A stretch of DNA of 64,000 bases from Actinomycetes bacterium (GCA_025360585.1 JANYBW010000030.1:55615-119614); one strand, 5' to 3'; positions 42,219-52,188 are shown, counted from the stretch's first letter. Translations and numbers: made by a program. The notes: generated by a model from the letters alone, not told the origin.

Positions 42219-43769
42219 CTACCCCGCGATCAATCGCCGGAGGTCGTCTTCGTTGGCGCAACGATCCGCGGCGGTCTCCATCGAGATTCGCCCTGCTTTT
42301 ACGAGCTGAGCGAGCGACATATCCATCGTGACCATCCCGTACTTTCCACCTGATTGCATCATCGAGTAGATCTGATGCACTTTGCCTTCACGAATGAGAT
42401 TGCGAATCGCCGGCGTAGCGACCAGCACTTCGCAGACCACGCTGCGCCCCGCACCGTCGCGAGTAGGCACGAGTTGCTGCGTAATAATCCCCTGCAAACT
42501 CGCGGCAAGCTGCACGCGAATTTGCTGTTGTTGATGCGCGGGAAAAACGTCGATCACCCGATCGATCGATTGCGGAGCGTCTTGAGTATGCAAGGTTGCG
42601 AACACCAGATGGCCGGTCTCGGCTGCGGTGAGCGCAGTCGAGATTGTTTCCAGATCGCGCATCTCCCCTACCAAAATCACGTCGGGGTCTTGACGCAACA
42701 CGTGTTTGAGTGCTTTCGCAAACGACTGTGTGTCTTCGCCAACTTCGCGTTGATTCACGAGCGCGCGTTTGTGTTGGTGCAAGAACTCAATCGGATCTTC
42801 GACCGTCATGATATGGACGGCTTTCTCACGATTCACAATATCGACAAGGCTTGCCAACGTTGTGCTTTTGCCGCTCCCAGTCGGGCCAGTCACAAGAACA
42901 AGACCACGCGGCAAGTGCGCGAACTGGCGGACGGCAGCAGGCACGCCCAAGGTGTCGAAGTCAACAATCTCATAGGGAATCGCTCGCATCACTGCGCCAA
43001 CGGAGTCGCGTTGCAGGAATACGTTGAGCCGAAATCGCGAACGCCCAGGCAGGGTGTAGCTCGTATCGAGTTCGAGTTCAGTCTCAAACTTCTCGCGTTG
43101 CTTTTGCGAAATGATCGAATACACCATCTGGCGAATCTGGCTGCCGTTGAGCTGTGGCATATCAGTTTGCGGCAGGAGTTCGCCGTGCACGCGGATCACA
43201 GGATGCGTACCCGCACTGAGATGGAGATCCGAACCGCGCATTTGAATCACTCGCTCAAGGAGCTCGTTGACATGAATATCGTCGGGACCATTCGCGAGGC
43301 CAAGCTCGGGCGAACCCGCAATCTCAAATGGATCCGGGCCGTAGATCGTGGTGATCGCGCGGGTCAATTCCGACCGATCAGCGACCGCAGCCGTGATTTC
43401 GTAGCCCGTGGCGCGAGCGACTGCTGCTACGGCTTCGTCGTCGCCAGGCTCGGCGAACGCGACGACGAGTTGCGCACCGATGCATTCGATTGCGAGCGCG
43501 CAATGTTGGTGTGCGATCTCGGCGGGCAGCAATGCCGCGGCATCAGGCTGCACGGATGTTTCGTGAAAGTCGATGAATCGAACGCCGAGACTGATGGCGA
43601 GCGCAGCGGTGAGATCCTTGGTCGCGACGATGCCTTTGGACAACAGCACCGAAGGAAGCGGCTTGCCGAGCGCCGCGGCTTCAGTAAGCACTTCTTCGAG
43701 CGCCGAACGGCTGAGTACATGTCGATCGACGAGCGTTTCACCGAAGCGGCGGGCTTGTTGTGCCAACAC
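42219..43769 (-). CDS. pilT: PilT, pilus retraction ATPase with N-terminal MshEN-type domain
   Basis: A 516-aa protein. Residues 1 to about 150 are a GspE/MshEN-like domain (VDRHVLSRSALEEVLTEAAA, GVRFIDFHETSVQPDAAALL) normally found on PilB. The core PilT part follows: Walker A GPTGSGKSTT, VEDPIEFLH, Walker B DVILVGEMRDLETIS and the PilT signature AIRNLIREGK. GTG 43769 is chosen for AAGGAG 9 nt upstream; the longer frame has no such site. MshEN-type domains can bind cyclic di-GMP; key residues cannot be judged here. Confidence 0.93.
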   Translation of the reverse strand: MLAQQARRFGETLVDRHVLSRSALEEVLTEAAALGKPLPSVLLSKGIVATKDLTAALAISLGVRFIDFHETSVQPDAAALLPAEIAHQHCALAIECIGAQLVVAFAEPGDDEAVAAVARATGYEITAAVADRSELTRAITTIYGPDPFEIAGSPELGLANGPDDIHVNELLERVIQMRGSDLHLSAGTHPVIRVHGELLPQTDMPQLNGSQIRQMVYSIISQKQREKFETELELDTSYTLPGRSRFRLNVFLQRDSVGAVMRAIPYEIVDFDTLGVPAAVRQFAHLPRGLVLVTGPTGSGKSTTLASLVDIVNREKAVHIMTVEDPIEFLHQHKRALVNQREVGEDTQSFAKALKHVLRQDPDVILVGEMRDLETISTALTAAETGHLVFATLHTQDAPQSIDRVIDVFPAHQQQQIRVQLAASLQGIITQQLVPTRDGAGRSVVCEVLVATPAIRNLIREGKVHQIYSMMQSGGKYGMVTMDMSLAQLVKAGRISMETAADRCANEDDLRRLIAG

Positions 43770-43860
43770 GTAGCAACACTCCTTGTACCCGTAGCGATAT
43801 TTCCGAGGCTCACGCAGCCCACCAAGTCCATCGACAAACACCCAATGATTTCTTGAATTG

Positions 43861-45534
43861 TCAAGCGACGACGCGGAAGATTTCTTCGAGACTGGTTTGG
43901 CCGAGCCCGACTTTACGCAGGCCGTCTTCGCGGAGTGTGAGCATTGATTGCATGGTTGCGATTTTTGCAATGTCGTCGCTGGAGCGGTGTTCGATGACGG
44001 CGCGTTCGATTTCTTCGGTCATGAGCAGTACTTCGTGGATGCCGAAGCGGCCGCGATAGCCCGTCCGGCCGCAGACTCCGCAGCCGATCGCTCGGTGCAG
44101 GATGGGCCAGGCATCGCCAGTGAGTGCCTCGAGGTTCCATCCGGCGCTAATCAGTTCAGATTCGCTGGGCTGGTATTGCTCTTTGCACTTCTCGCAAAGT
44201 TTGCGCGCGAGTCGTTGTGCGACGACACAGTCCAGCGCTGAGGTCACCAGAAATGGTTCGACCCCCATTTCTACAAGGCGCATCGGTGTGGACGCGGCGT
44301 CGTTGGTGTGCAGGGTGGAGAGCACAAGGTGGCCAGTGAGTGCGGCTTCGATTGCGATGATTGATGTTTCGCGGTCGCGGATCTCGCCGACGAGGACAAT
44401 GTCGGGGTCCGAACGCAAGATGGCTCGCAACGCACCCGCGAACGTAAGGCCAGCTTTGGGATGAATCTGCACTTGGTTGATGCCCGCAAGACGATATTCC
44501 ACTGGGTCTTCGACGGTAATGATGTTGCGATCCGGTTGGTTGAGAATGTTGAGCGTTGCGTAGAGCGTCGTCGATTTTCCCGAACCCGTCGGGCCGGTCA
44601 CGAGAATGGTCCCGTAGGGTTTGCGGTACGCCGAAGAGAACCGTTCGAGCGTCTCGGGAAGGAACCCGAGTTCTTCGAGGCGCAGGAGTGCGTTGCCTTT
44701 ATCGAGGATACGCAGAACGATCTTTTCGCCGTAGACGGTTGGCAGTGTCGCGACGCGTAGATCGATCCCCCGGCCTCCGACCTTCATGGAGATCCGGCCG
44801 TCTTGAGGCACCCGCCGTTCTGCGATATTGATGTCCGCCATGAGCTTGATGCGCGAAATCACTCCGTTTTGAATTTGGCGGGGCGCATGCATTACCTCGT
44901 GCAGCACACCGTCAATGCGGAAGCGGATTCTGAGATCATGCTCGGTGGGCTCAACGTGAATATCACTCGCGCGGTCGCCGACCGCTTGGGTGATGAGCAG
45001 GTTGACGAATTTGACAATCGGCGCGTCTTCGACGACTTCGTGCAGGCTTGCGAGCGCTTCGTCAGTGTCGTCGACTTCATCGAAGGCCAGCTGCGCAACC
45101 GAATCGACTTCGGTATCGATCCGGAAGAATCGTTCGATGAGTTCGCCGATTTGCGATGGGGTCGCAACGACGGATTTGAGTTCTTGGCCGGTGAGCGCTC
45201 GGATGTCGTCGAGCGCAAATACGTTGGATGGATCGGCCATCGCGATGATGAGTTGGCCGTCGTCCCAGCCGATCGGGAGCGCTTGATACCGACGCGCCAC
45301 CGTTTCGGAAATGAGCGCGACGACACCGTGATCCATCGCGTAGTCAGAGAGATCGACGAAATCAATCCCGACTTGTTGCGCGAGGGTCCGCACGACATCG
45401 GCTTCGTTGACGGTGCCGTTTTCGATCAGGATGCGACCAAGCGGTTTCCCCGAACTGTCCTGTTCGCGTAGTGCCGCGTCGAGATCGGCCTCGCTGAGGA
45501 GACCTTCGCGAAGCAATAGTGCTCCGAGCGACAA
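43861..45534 (-). CDS. pilB: PilB, pilus extension ATPase
   Basis: A 557-aa GspE-family motor ATPase. An N-terminal MshEN domain (LREGLLSEADLDAALREQ, IDFVDLSDYAM) precedes the core: VEDAPIVKFVNLLI, SDIHVEPTEHDLRIRFRIDG, Walker A GPTGSGKSTT, VEDPVEYRL, DIVLVGEIRDRET. A four-cysteine zinc site (CEKC and CGVC) is present. TTG 45534 is given as the start; a CTG 9 nt upstream has a perfect AGGAGG 5 nt before it and could be the real start. Confidence 0.94.
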   Translation of the reverse strand: MSLGALLLREGLLSEADLDAALREQDSSGKPLGRILIENGTVNEADVVRTLAQQVGIDFVDLSDYAMDHGVVALISETVARRYQALPIGWDDGQLIIAMADPSNVFALDDIRALTGQELKSVVATPSQIGELIERFFRIDTEVDSVAQLAFDEVDDTDEALASLHEVVEDAPIVKFVNLLITQAVGDRASDIHVEPTEHDLRIRFRIDGVLHEVMHAPRQIQNGVISRIKLMADINIAERRVPQDGRISMKVGGRGIDLRVATLPTVYGEKIVLRILDKGNALLRLEELGFLPETLERFSSAYRKPYGTILVTGPTGSGKSTTLYATLNILNQPDRNIITVEDPVEYRLAGINQVQIHPKAGLTFAGALRAILRSDPDIVLVGEIRDRETSIIAIEAALTGHLVLSTLHTNDAASTPMRLVEMGVEPFLVTSALDCVVAQRLARKLCEKCKEQYQPSESELISAGWNLEALTGDAWPILHRAIGCGVCGRTGYRGRFGIHEVLLMTEEIERAVIEHRSSDDIAKIATMQSMLTLREDGLRKVGLGQTSLEEIFRVVA

Positions 45535-45604
45535 TGCCTCGGACAGGGTGGCCTCCTCGTGTCGCTCGCGTTATCGGCAGGGCCGGGAACGGTCTGGAGT
45601 GCGA

Positions 45605-46627
45605 TCAGGCTTCGCGGAGCCCGGAAAATAGGCGAAGGATCGCGCCCCGATCACGGGGATCGGCATCGTGGTGATCGGCATCACGGTGATGAACAGCGTC
45701 TTGGTCGCCTGTCGGGCCGACACCATTAGGCGCAGTACTAGCCGGGCCCGGGCCATCGTGGTCGACACCACCGGAGTCCGGCTCCGTGATCGGCCCAGCC
45801 GCCCTGCCCGCAACGGCAACGGCAACGGCAACGGGACTTGCCTCGGGCGCATCGACCCCAGGCCCGTAGGGAGCGACCGGATTGATTTTGGGGCCGAAAT
45901 ACCCGGGAGCCGCGTGGTGCGCCAGGTCTCGTTCTTCGCGTTGATCTCGCTCGTCTTGATTTGTTCCATACTCCGGAGCAGATCCCGAACTGAATCCGGC
46001 GTCGCCAAAATCATCAACATGATCATCATCATCGGGTTGCGCGGCGAGGGTCGGCGACTCGTGAAGTACGACGGCGCCGCGGCGCACCAGATCCGCGAGC
46101 GATCGACACACGTCGACGAGCGATTCTCTCGCCGGATCCCGAAGCTCCGAGATCGACGCGTGCCCGTCGAGGCGAGCAAGCATGGCCCAGTCGTCAGCAG
46201 AAATCACGATGTCTGCGGTCGGCAAGGCCGCCGCGAGCCGCGGCCGCAAGTCGGTCGACGGAACCACGGCGCAGATTGAACTCCATTCACTAGTGAGCTG
46301 TTCCAGGGCTTCGAGGAGCGGTTCAATCGGCAGTTGGAGCGCGGATGGTGTTCCCGCAGTTTCGCTACCGATGAAGCGGAAACTGCCCGTCGCTTGACGA
46401 GCGATCGCGAAGCAGACATCGATGCAACGGCGTCGAAGTTCATCGAGCGTGTTGGCCGTGCCCCGCGCGTCGGTACTTTCGGCGTTGCACAATGTGCCAA
46501 CCTCGAGCTCCAATCGGCCCGCGAATCCACCGGCTTCGATCAGCAGCTCACCAGTTTTCGATCCGGCCGACAGCATTCTGAGCAAGTCAGTGAGCGTGAC
46601 AACATCGAACGTTCCCTGTAGCGACAC
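45605..46627 (-). CDS. DUF4388-domain protein
   Basis: A 340-aa cytoplasmic protein. Residues 1 to about 110 are a DUF4388 (PatA-N-like) domain: SLQGTFDVVTLTDLLRMLSA, then GELLIEAGGFAGRLELEVGT. A helical part follows to about 200. The tail is acidic and His/Asp/Pro-rich, with a VAVAVAVA run coded by four 6-bp units (45811-45834). DUF4388 proteins often accompany pilus or gliding regulation. Being next to pilB supports a role in pilus control, but mechanism is unknown. Confidence 0.82.
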   Translation of the reverse strand: MSLQGTFDVVTLTDLLRMLSAGSKTGELLIEAGGFAGRLELEVGTLCNAESTDARGTANTLDELRRRCIDVCFAIARQATGSFRFIGSETAGTPSALQLPIEPLLEALEQLTSEWSSICAVVPSTDLRPRLAAALPTADIVISADDWAMLARLDGHASISELRDPARESLVDVCRSLADLVRRGAVVLHESPTLAAQPDDDDHVDDFGDAGFSSGSAPEYGTNQDERDQREERDLAHHAAPGYFGPKINPVAPYGPGVDAPEASPVAVAVAVAGRAAGPITEPDSGGVDHDGPGPASTAPNGVGPTGDQDAVHHRDADHHDADPRDRGAILRLFSGLREA

Positions 46628-46699
46628 GATCGCGGACCTCCTGTGCGATCTATCGGCACAATCGGGCTCTTAAGTTGAATCAGCACCGACCGTTGGACT

Positions 46700-47548
46700 T
46701 CATGGTGCCCGACGAGCCAGCTCGACAAGCGCAGCGGCCCGCATGACTTCGGTGTCGGGCACGACGCCCGTCCAGAGTTCGAATGCGAGTGCCGCTTGAT
46801 GAATGAGCATGCCAAGTCCATCGACGGTCTGCGCCCCGCGTTCGCTCGCCGCACACAAGAGCGGCGTAACGATTGGCGTATACACCAAATCGCAGACGAC
46901 CTGACCCGTGCGAATGCTCGCCAACGCGATCGGAGAGTTCGTGTCACCCAACATTCCAAGCGGCGTGCAGTTCACAATAATTTCTGCGTCCGAGACCGAA
47001 GCTTCGCGAGCCTCCCAGCCGAACGGCGCAATCGATGCGTGCAATGCGGCGATCGAAGCGGCCGCTTCTGCCTTGCGAGCGTGTACGGCGACCTGTGCTC
47101 CATGACGCGCCAATGCCAGCGCGACTGCGCTGGCCGCACCACCGGCGCCGAGCAACACCACTGAACGGCCTTTCACATCAACGTCGGCGTCGCGCAGGGA
47201 TCGTACAAACCCTTCACCGTCGGTGGATTCGCCCAACAATTGACCGCCGGCCAACGGCACCACACAGTTGACGCTCTGCAACGTTTGCGCGTCGGCGGAC
47301 CGCTGGCTACACCGCGCCGCGACATCGCGCTTGTGCGGCATCGTCACCGACAATCCACCCAGGTTGAGGGTGACCATCGCTTCGAGCGCGCTCGCGGCGC
47401 TTCCCGCGGCAACCGAAAATGCTACGTAGACCCAATCAAGGTCCGCGTCGCGAAACGCAGCGTTGTGCAGCGCCGGCGAAAGCGAATGCCCGATTGGGTT
47501 GCCGATAACCGCGGCAACGCGGGTTGAGCCGACCGGCGCCCAGCTCAA
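46700..47548 (-). CDS. aroE: AroE, shikimate dehydrogenase
   Basis: A 282-aa NADP-dependent enzyme reducing 3-dehydroshikimate in the shikimate pathway. Substrate motif GNPIGHSLSPALHNAAF, catalytic Lys in GLSVTMPHKRDV, cofactor loop VVLLGAGGAASAVALALA and NCTPLGMLG. TTG 47548 overlaps the mltG stop by 4 nt (TTGA), supporting coupled translation. Confidence 0.95.
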   Translation of the reverse strand: MSWAPVGSTRVAAVIGNPIGHSLSPALHNAAFRDADLDWVYVAFSVAAGSAASALEAMVTLNLGGLSVTMPHKRDVAARCSQRSADAQTLQSVNCVVPLAGGQLLGESTDGEGFVRSLRDADVDVKGRSVVLLGAGGAASAVALALARHGAQVAVHARKAEAAASIAALHASIAPFGWEAREASVSDAEIIVNCTPLGMLGDTNSPIALASIRTGQVVCDLVYTPIVTPLLCAASERGAQTVDGLGMLIHQAALAFELWTGVVPDTEVMRAAALVELARRAP

Positions 47549-48765
47549 CCGAAGGCCTTGTTTCGTCGACCGATTTCGACGTTACGAAGAAATTCTTCGT
47601 ACGTCGCGGAAAATGCTTGCCGGCCAGTTTTGGGATCCACGAGCACGTAGTACACGTAGTTCGTGCGGGCGGGATGCAACGCGGCGTACAAGCTGTCGCG
47701 ACTCAAGGTCGCGATTGGATTATCGCCGAGACCTTTGTAGCGATAGCTGTTGAAGGGTGAATCGGTGGAGCGATCAGCGTCGTTGGTCTCAGGTTTTCGC
47801 TCCCCGATGGCATACATGACCATTGCGTCAATCTGTAACTTCATATCGACGTTGAGCCGGTTGTAGATCACTGAAGCAACCAGACGCCGTTCCACGTCGC
47901 GCCGTACTTCCAGCTGCACGATGGCCGCGGTCTTGATGACGTCGTAGCTGCGGCGATTGAGTTTCGCAGCGAAACGGTCAGCGTCGAGGCTGTCCGCGAC
48001 TTCGTCGAAACGTTGCACCATACGGCGAACAACATCAATTTCCTTGACGTCTCTAGCAAAGAAGTAGGTATCGGGATACAACAGGCCTTCGGTGGTCTGT
48101 TGCTCTGGAGGTTGGTACTTTGAACGAACGGCACCAGTGATGACAAGGTCGCGGAATTTCGTCGCGTCGAGGTTGAGCTGCTTGGCGACTTGTTGTGCGA
48201 CTTCGGGAAGCCAGAGTCCGGGAAGGATCCGCAGCGTGAGCTTGGTCGCTTGGGGACCTTGATGCAGGACTGCCAGCGCAGGCTTGATGCCCATTCCCGT
48301 TTGCAACGTGTAGTCGCCGGCTTGCACGTCTGGTTGAGCATGCAAACGGATGTAGACGTTCATTACCCAAGCGTGGCCGATCACGTGCGCATGCTCAAGC
48401 GCGTCAGCAATGTCGCCGTTGCCCCATCCCGGCTTCACGGTGAGCAACACTTTGCGTCCGCCCGTTGCAGTGTGATTGGTCTGTTGTTGATACCAACGAT
48501 TCAACGCGAACAAACCCACCGCAGGAATCATCAACACGGCCACTAAGCGAGTGAGTGCACGCAAACGCCGTCGCTCTTTGCGAATCGCATTCGAAGCAAT
48601 CATCGGGTTGCCGTCTTCGTCGACCGGGTGATCATCGCTCCGGCGCCCGTAGAACGCTGGCGACTCTGAATCGCGGGCATGATCGCCGACGGAATCCCTG
48701 GCGGGAGCCGCAGTTGGTTCGGCACCTAACGCCTCAAAATCGAACGGGGCTCCGCTATCGCTCAC
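47545..48765 (-). CDS. mltG: MltG, endolytic murein transglycosylase
   Basis: A 406-aa YceG/MltG protein that cuts nascent glycan strands. A cytoplasmic acidic/basic N-terminus (about 70 residues) is followed by one membrane helix (LVAVLMIPAVGLFALN), a LysM-like part and the catalytic YceG domain with TEGLLYPDTYFF and AAIVQLEVRRDVERRLVASV (catalytic Glu in the QLE segment). It ends with the SPFNSYRYKGLGDNPIATLS signature. GTG 48765 overlaps ruvX by 11 nt. Confidence 0.95.
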   Translation of the reverse strand: MSDSGAPFDFEALGAEPTAAPARDSVGDHARDSESPAFYGRRSDDHPVDEDGNPMIASNAIRKERRRLRALTRLVAVLMIPAVGLFALNRWYQQQTNHTATGGRKVLLTVKPGWGNGDIADALEHAHVIGHAWVMNVYIRLHAQPDVQAGDYTLQTGMGIKPALAVLHQGPQATKLTLRILPGLWLPEVAQQVAKQLNLDATKFRDLVITGAVRSKYQPPEQQTTEGLLYPDTYFFARDVKEIDVVRRMVQRFDEVADSLDADRFAAKLNRRSYDVIKTAAIVQLEVRRDVERRLVASVIYNRLNVDMKLQIDAMVMYAIGERKPETNDADRSTDSPFNSYRYKGLGDNPIATLSRDSLYAALHPARTNYVYYVLVDPKTGRQAFSATYEEFLRNVEIGRRNKAFG

Positions 48766-49216
48766 CGGAAACGCCCTTGAATGACTGCCCGTCCAGGAAG
48801 GCTTGCAGCATGACGGCCGCCGCGACTTTGTCCACCATCATTTCCTGGGCTCGACCACGAACGCCAGCCTCGTTGAGGCTGCGTTGTGCGGAAATCGTCG
48901 TCAGCCGTTCGTCGTAGAGCATCACGGCAATTTCATCACCAAACGCGCTGCGCATGGTGTCAACCTCAGCTCGAGCGGCGCGAGCTGCAGGTCCGTCTTT
49001 GCCGTTGAGCGAAAGCGGCAGGCCAACAACCACTGCGTTCACTTCCCATTCCGCAATGATTCCCGCGAGCGCCCGGTGATCCTGTGCCAAGGATGTCGAT
49101 CGTTGGAGTACCTGCAACGGAGACGCGATAGTGCGCGACGGATCGGATAAAGCGAGGCCGACGCGTCGGCTCCCCAGATCGATTCCCAGTACCCGCCCGT
49201 GGGTCGCTCCGGTCAT
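48755..49216 (-). CDS. ruvX: RuvX/YqgF, putative Holliday junction resolvase
   Basis: A 153-aa RNase H-fold protein. VLGIDLGSRRVGLALSDPSR start, VVGLPLSLNGKDGPAA and the DERLTTISAQRSLNEAG region carry the family residues. YqgF takes part in 16S rRNA 5' processing in Escherichia coli. The ATG overlaps the alaS stop by 4 nt. The alaS-ruvX-mltG-aroE order is typical of actinobacteria. Confidence 0.94.
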   Translation of the reverse strand: MTGATHGRVLGIDLGSRRVGLALSDPSRTIASPLQVLQRSTSLAQDHRALAGIIAEWEVNAVVVGLPLSLNGKDGPAARAARAEVDTMRSAFGDEIAVMLYDERLTTISAQRSLNEAGVRGRAQEMMVDKVAAAVMLQAFLDGQSFKGVSGER

Positions 49217-51846
49217 TGTTTCCAGTGCGCCGCAGCTTCAGCAACAAGACGTTGCGCTTCATCCAGCGCGGCGACGTTCGGCCCTCCGCCAACAACGAGT
49301 TCCGGACTCTTGGCTGTCCCGCCACCGAGAGCCTTCGCGCCCGGTGCAGCGATTTCCGCCGCGGACGCACCTTTGGCAACCAGATCCTTGCTCACCGCAA
49401 CCGCGATCGCGCCTTTGGCGCCGTCGCTACTCTTACCAAGCAGTGCAACGACACCGCGACCTTCGGGCATTGCCTTCAGGGTCGCTTGGGCCATTTGTCG
49501 GAGATCGTCGGGGGTGCCGCCGTCGTGGCGTAGCACCAGCACGCCACCGACTCCCTGCGCCGCAAGTTCGGTCGCAACCGATTGCGCAGCCTTCGAACGC
49601 AGACCTGCGAGTTCTGTTTCGAGATCCTTGACTTGGGCAAGCAGCCGCCCAACTTTGTCCTCAAGCTCCGCGGGCGAAGCTTTGAGTTGCGTACTGACCC
49701 GCCGAAGGCGCGACTCTTCGTCGGCGATACGCGAAAGCGCAACGTCGCCAGTCACGGCTTCGATGCGTCGCACATTCGATCCAATCGAACCTTCACTGAG
49801 GATTTTGATCGGACCAATAAAACCAAGGTTGTCGACGTGGGTGCCGCCGCAAAATTCGGTTGATGGCCCTGCTTCGAGCACCCGAACGACATCGCCGTAC
49901 TTGTCGCCAAAGAACGCTATTGCTCCCCGCTCGACCGCTTCGGATTTGCTCATCTCGTCGTGCGTGACCGCGATTCCCGAAATCACTTGTGCATTCGCCA
50001 TCGCTTCAATGCGCAGCAATTCATCCGCGCTCACTGAGTCGAAGTGACTGAAATCAAACCGAAGCCGTTCCGCACTCACGTGGGAGCCCGCCTGCTTCAC
50101 ATGGTCGCCCAACGTTTCGCGCAAGGCCCAATGCAGCAGGTGGGTCGCGGTGTGATTGCGCCGGATGCGATCGCGGCGCACGCCATCGATTGCCGCAATG
50201 ACTGAATCGCCTTCTCGTAGTTCTCCTGAATCCACGATGCATCGATGGATAAACAGGCCCGGAAGCCCAACCTGGGTATCGGTGACTGAAATCAAAGTGT
50301 TCGCGACCGTCAGCGTGCCCGCATCACCAACTTGCCCACCGCTTTCCGCGTAAAACGGCGAGCGATCCAGCACAACGTCGACGTGTGTGCCCATGCCAAC
50401 GCGCGCCACGCGTTCGCCCTTGGAGATCATCGCGACGACAGTCGCGTGCGCAGTGCTGTATTCGTCGCGCCCTGTAAAGGTCGTGAGCCCGGAGCCGCCA
50501 AGGATCTCCCGATACAAATCGATCGGCGCGTTTGCTTTGCCGCCGGCTTCTTTGGCTGCTTCTCGAGCTCGCTCGCGTTGTTCCGTCATGCGCGCTTCGT
50601 AGCCAGCAACGTCGACCGAACGGCCTTGTTCCGCGGCGATTTCTTTGGTGAGATCCACCGGGAATCCGAGCGTGTCGTGCAAAAAGAAGGCGTCTTCGCC
50701 AGAAATATCGCCTTGGCTCAAGAGCTCATCGAGCATCTCGGTACCGCGGGCAAGTGTGCCGCGAAACGATTCTTCTTCACGGCTGATGATCTTGGTGACC
50801 AACGCCTGATCTGCGAGCAGCTTGGGATACGACTCCCCCATGACCGCGCATACCGCTGCGACAAGCGCGGGCGTCACGAGATCGCGTGCGCCGAGTTGAT
50901 AGGCGTGGCGCACCGCGCGCCGAATGATCCGCCGTAACACATAGCCGCGCTCCTGGTTGCTCGGCATCACACCGTCGCTCACCACGAAGGTCATCGTTCG
51001 GGCGTGATCGGCGAGCACGCGGAGATACACATCGTGTTCTTCAGACGTTCCGTATTTCACGCCGGTCACGTGCTCGGCTGCCGCGATCAGCGGGGCAAAA
51101 ATATCGAGTTCCCACACCGATTCTTTGCCTTGCAACACCAACAGGTTTCGTTCCAGCCCCGCACCGGTATCGATCGACGGCTTCGGCAACGGAACTTTCG
51201 TACCATCGGGGAGTTGGTCGAACTGCATGAACACGAGGTTCCAAACCTCAACGTAACGATCGGAACCGGTTGCCGGCCCACCGTCCACACCGTGTTCGGG
51301 TCCGAGATCCCAAAAGATTTCACTACTCGGGCCGCACGGGCCAGTGTCGCCCATCTTCCAAAAGTTATCTTCGTCGAGCCGCTGAATACGGTCGGCGGAC
51401 ACGCCTACTTCGTCGTGCCATATCGCGGCGGCTTCGTCGTCGGAGACGTGCACGGTAACCCACAACCGGTCCGCGGGAAACTGCAAAACGTCGGTGAAAA
51501 ACTCCCAGGCCCAGGTGATCGCTTCGCGTTTGAAGTAATCGCCGAAGCTGAAATTGCCCATCATTTCGAAGAAGGAAAAGTGACGATTGGTGCGTCCAAT
51601 ATCGTCGAGGTCGTTGTGCTTGCCGCCCGCTCGGACACAGCGCTGAATCGACGAAGCCCGCGAGTAAGGCGGGGTTTCTTCGCCGACGAAATAGGACTTG
51701 AACGGCACCATGCCCGCGACTGTGAACAGCAACGAGGCATCGATCGGAATCGTGCTGGCCGATTCCACTTCCGTGTGCGCACGAGCAGCCCAAAATTCGT
51801 GCCACGCGCGTCGAAGTTCGTCTGCGGTCCTGGGCGTTTCGGGCAT
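49213..51846 (-). CDS. alaS: AlaS, alanyl-tRNA synthetase
   Basis: An 877-aa class II synthetase. Catalytic N-terminus (LLFTVAGMVPFKSYFVGEE, then RCVRAGGKHNDLDDIGRTNR), editing domain with HTATHLLHWAL and CGGTHVDN zinc ligands, and C-terminal coiled-coil/DHHA1 domain. Full length. ATG 51846 starts the usual TADELRRAWHEFWAAR-type beginning. Confidence 0.97.
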   Translation of the reverse strand: MPETPRTADELRRAWHEFWAARAHTEVESASTIPIDASLLFTVAGMVPFKSYFVGEETPPYSRASSIQRCVRAGGKHNDLDDIGRTNRHFSFFEMMGNFSFGDYFKREAITWAWEFFTDVLQFPADRLWVTVHVSDDEAAAIWHDEVGVSADRIQRLDEDNFWKMGDTGPCGPSSEIFWDLGPEHGVDGGPATGSDRYVEVWNLVFMQFDQLPDGTKVPLPKPSIDTGAGLERNLLVLQGKESVWELDIFAPLIAAAEHVTGVKYGTSEEHDVYLRVLADHARTMTFVVSDGVMPSNQERGYVLRRIIRRAVRHAYQLGARDLVTPALVAAVCAVMGESYPKLLADQALVTKIISREEESFRGTLARGTEMLDELLSQGDISGEDAFFLHDTLGFPVDLTKEIAAEQGRSVDVAGYEARMTEQRERAREAAKEAGGKANAPIDLYREILGGSGLTTFTGRDEYSTAHATVVAMISKGERVARVGMGTHVDVVLDRSPFYAESGGQVGDAGTLTVANTLISVTDTQVGLPGLFIHRCIVDSGELREGDSVIAAIDGVRRDRIRRNHTATHLLHWALRETLGDHVKQAGSHVSAERLRFDFSHFDSVSADELLRIEAMANAQVISGIAVTHDEMSKSEAVERGAIAFFGDKYGDVVRVLEAGPSTEFCGGTHVDNLGFIGPIKILSEGSIGSNVRRIEAVTGDVALSRIADEESRLRRVSTQLKASPAELEDKVGRLLAQVKDLETELAGLRSKAAQSVATELAAQGVGGVLVLRHDGGTPDDLRQMAQATLKAMPEGRGVVALLGKSSDGAKGAIAVAVSKDLVAKGASAAEIAAPGAKALGGGTAKSPELVVGGGPNVAALDEAQRLVAEAAAHWKQ

Positions 51847-51874
51847 AGGGCGGCAATGTTACCGGGCGGCGCTC

Positions 51875-52123
51875 TCAGCTCTTTGAGTGATTGCGCACAG
51901 CCCGAACGGGCTTTGGGTCATACAGGCTGCGCAATTCGGATTCTTTGGATTTCATCGCACTGCGACCCTCGCTGACGGCATCGCGCACTCGATCGGCACT
52001 CCGGCGCGCCACTTCGGGCGGGGCGAGTCGCCGCGCCTCTTGCTTCACCTTTTTCGCGACTGCGTAGCTCGTGCCCAGGCCCGCGAGATAGCCCATGGTG
52101 GTCCAGCGTGCACGTTTAAACAT
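51875..52123 (-). CDS. Small basic protein of unknown function
   Basis: An 82-aa protein from ATG 52123, with AGGAG 5 nt upstream. One short hydrophobic stretch (MGYLAGLGTSYAVAKKV) is followed by a charged helix. Similar small proteins lie beside alaS in actinobacteria; no function is known to me. It may be weakly membrane-associated. Confidence 0.72.
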   Translation of the reverse strand: MFKRARWTTMGYLAGLGTSYAVAKKVKQEARRLAPPEVARRSADRVRDAVSEGRSAMKSKESELRSLYDPKPVRAVRNHSKS

Positions 52124-52156
52124 TGAGGCTCCTGGCGGGTGTGTTCGATGCAATCG

Positions 52157-52179
52157 CTAGTGGTGCACCGCACCACTAG
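52157..52179 (-). terminator. 10-bp hairpin after the DUF948 gene, followed by a 13-bp duplication
   Basis: CTAGTGGTGC (52157-52166) pairs with GCACCACTAG (52170-52179) around 3 nt. Adjacent, CTAGGACGCACGA is duplicated at 52176-52188 and 52189-52201, which duplicates the TAG stop of the DUF948 gene. No T run follows. Confidence 0.5.
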
Positions 52180-52188
52180 GACGCACGA

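Noticed and set aside
42073..42261. N-terminal extension of pilC through the hairpin and G tract
   Set aside because: The extension is low-complexity sequence from the G tract and hairpin; a good ribosome-binding site precedes ATG 42072.
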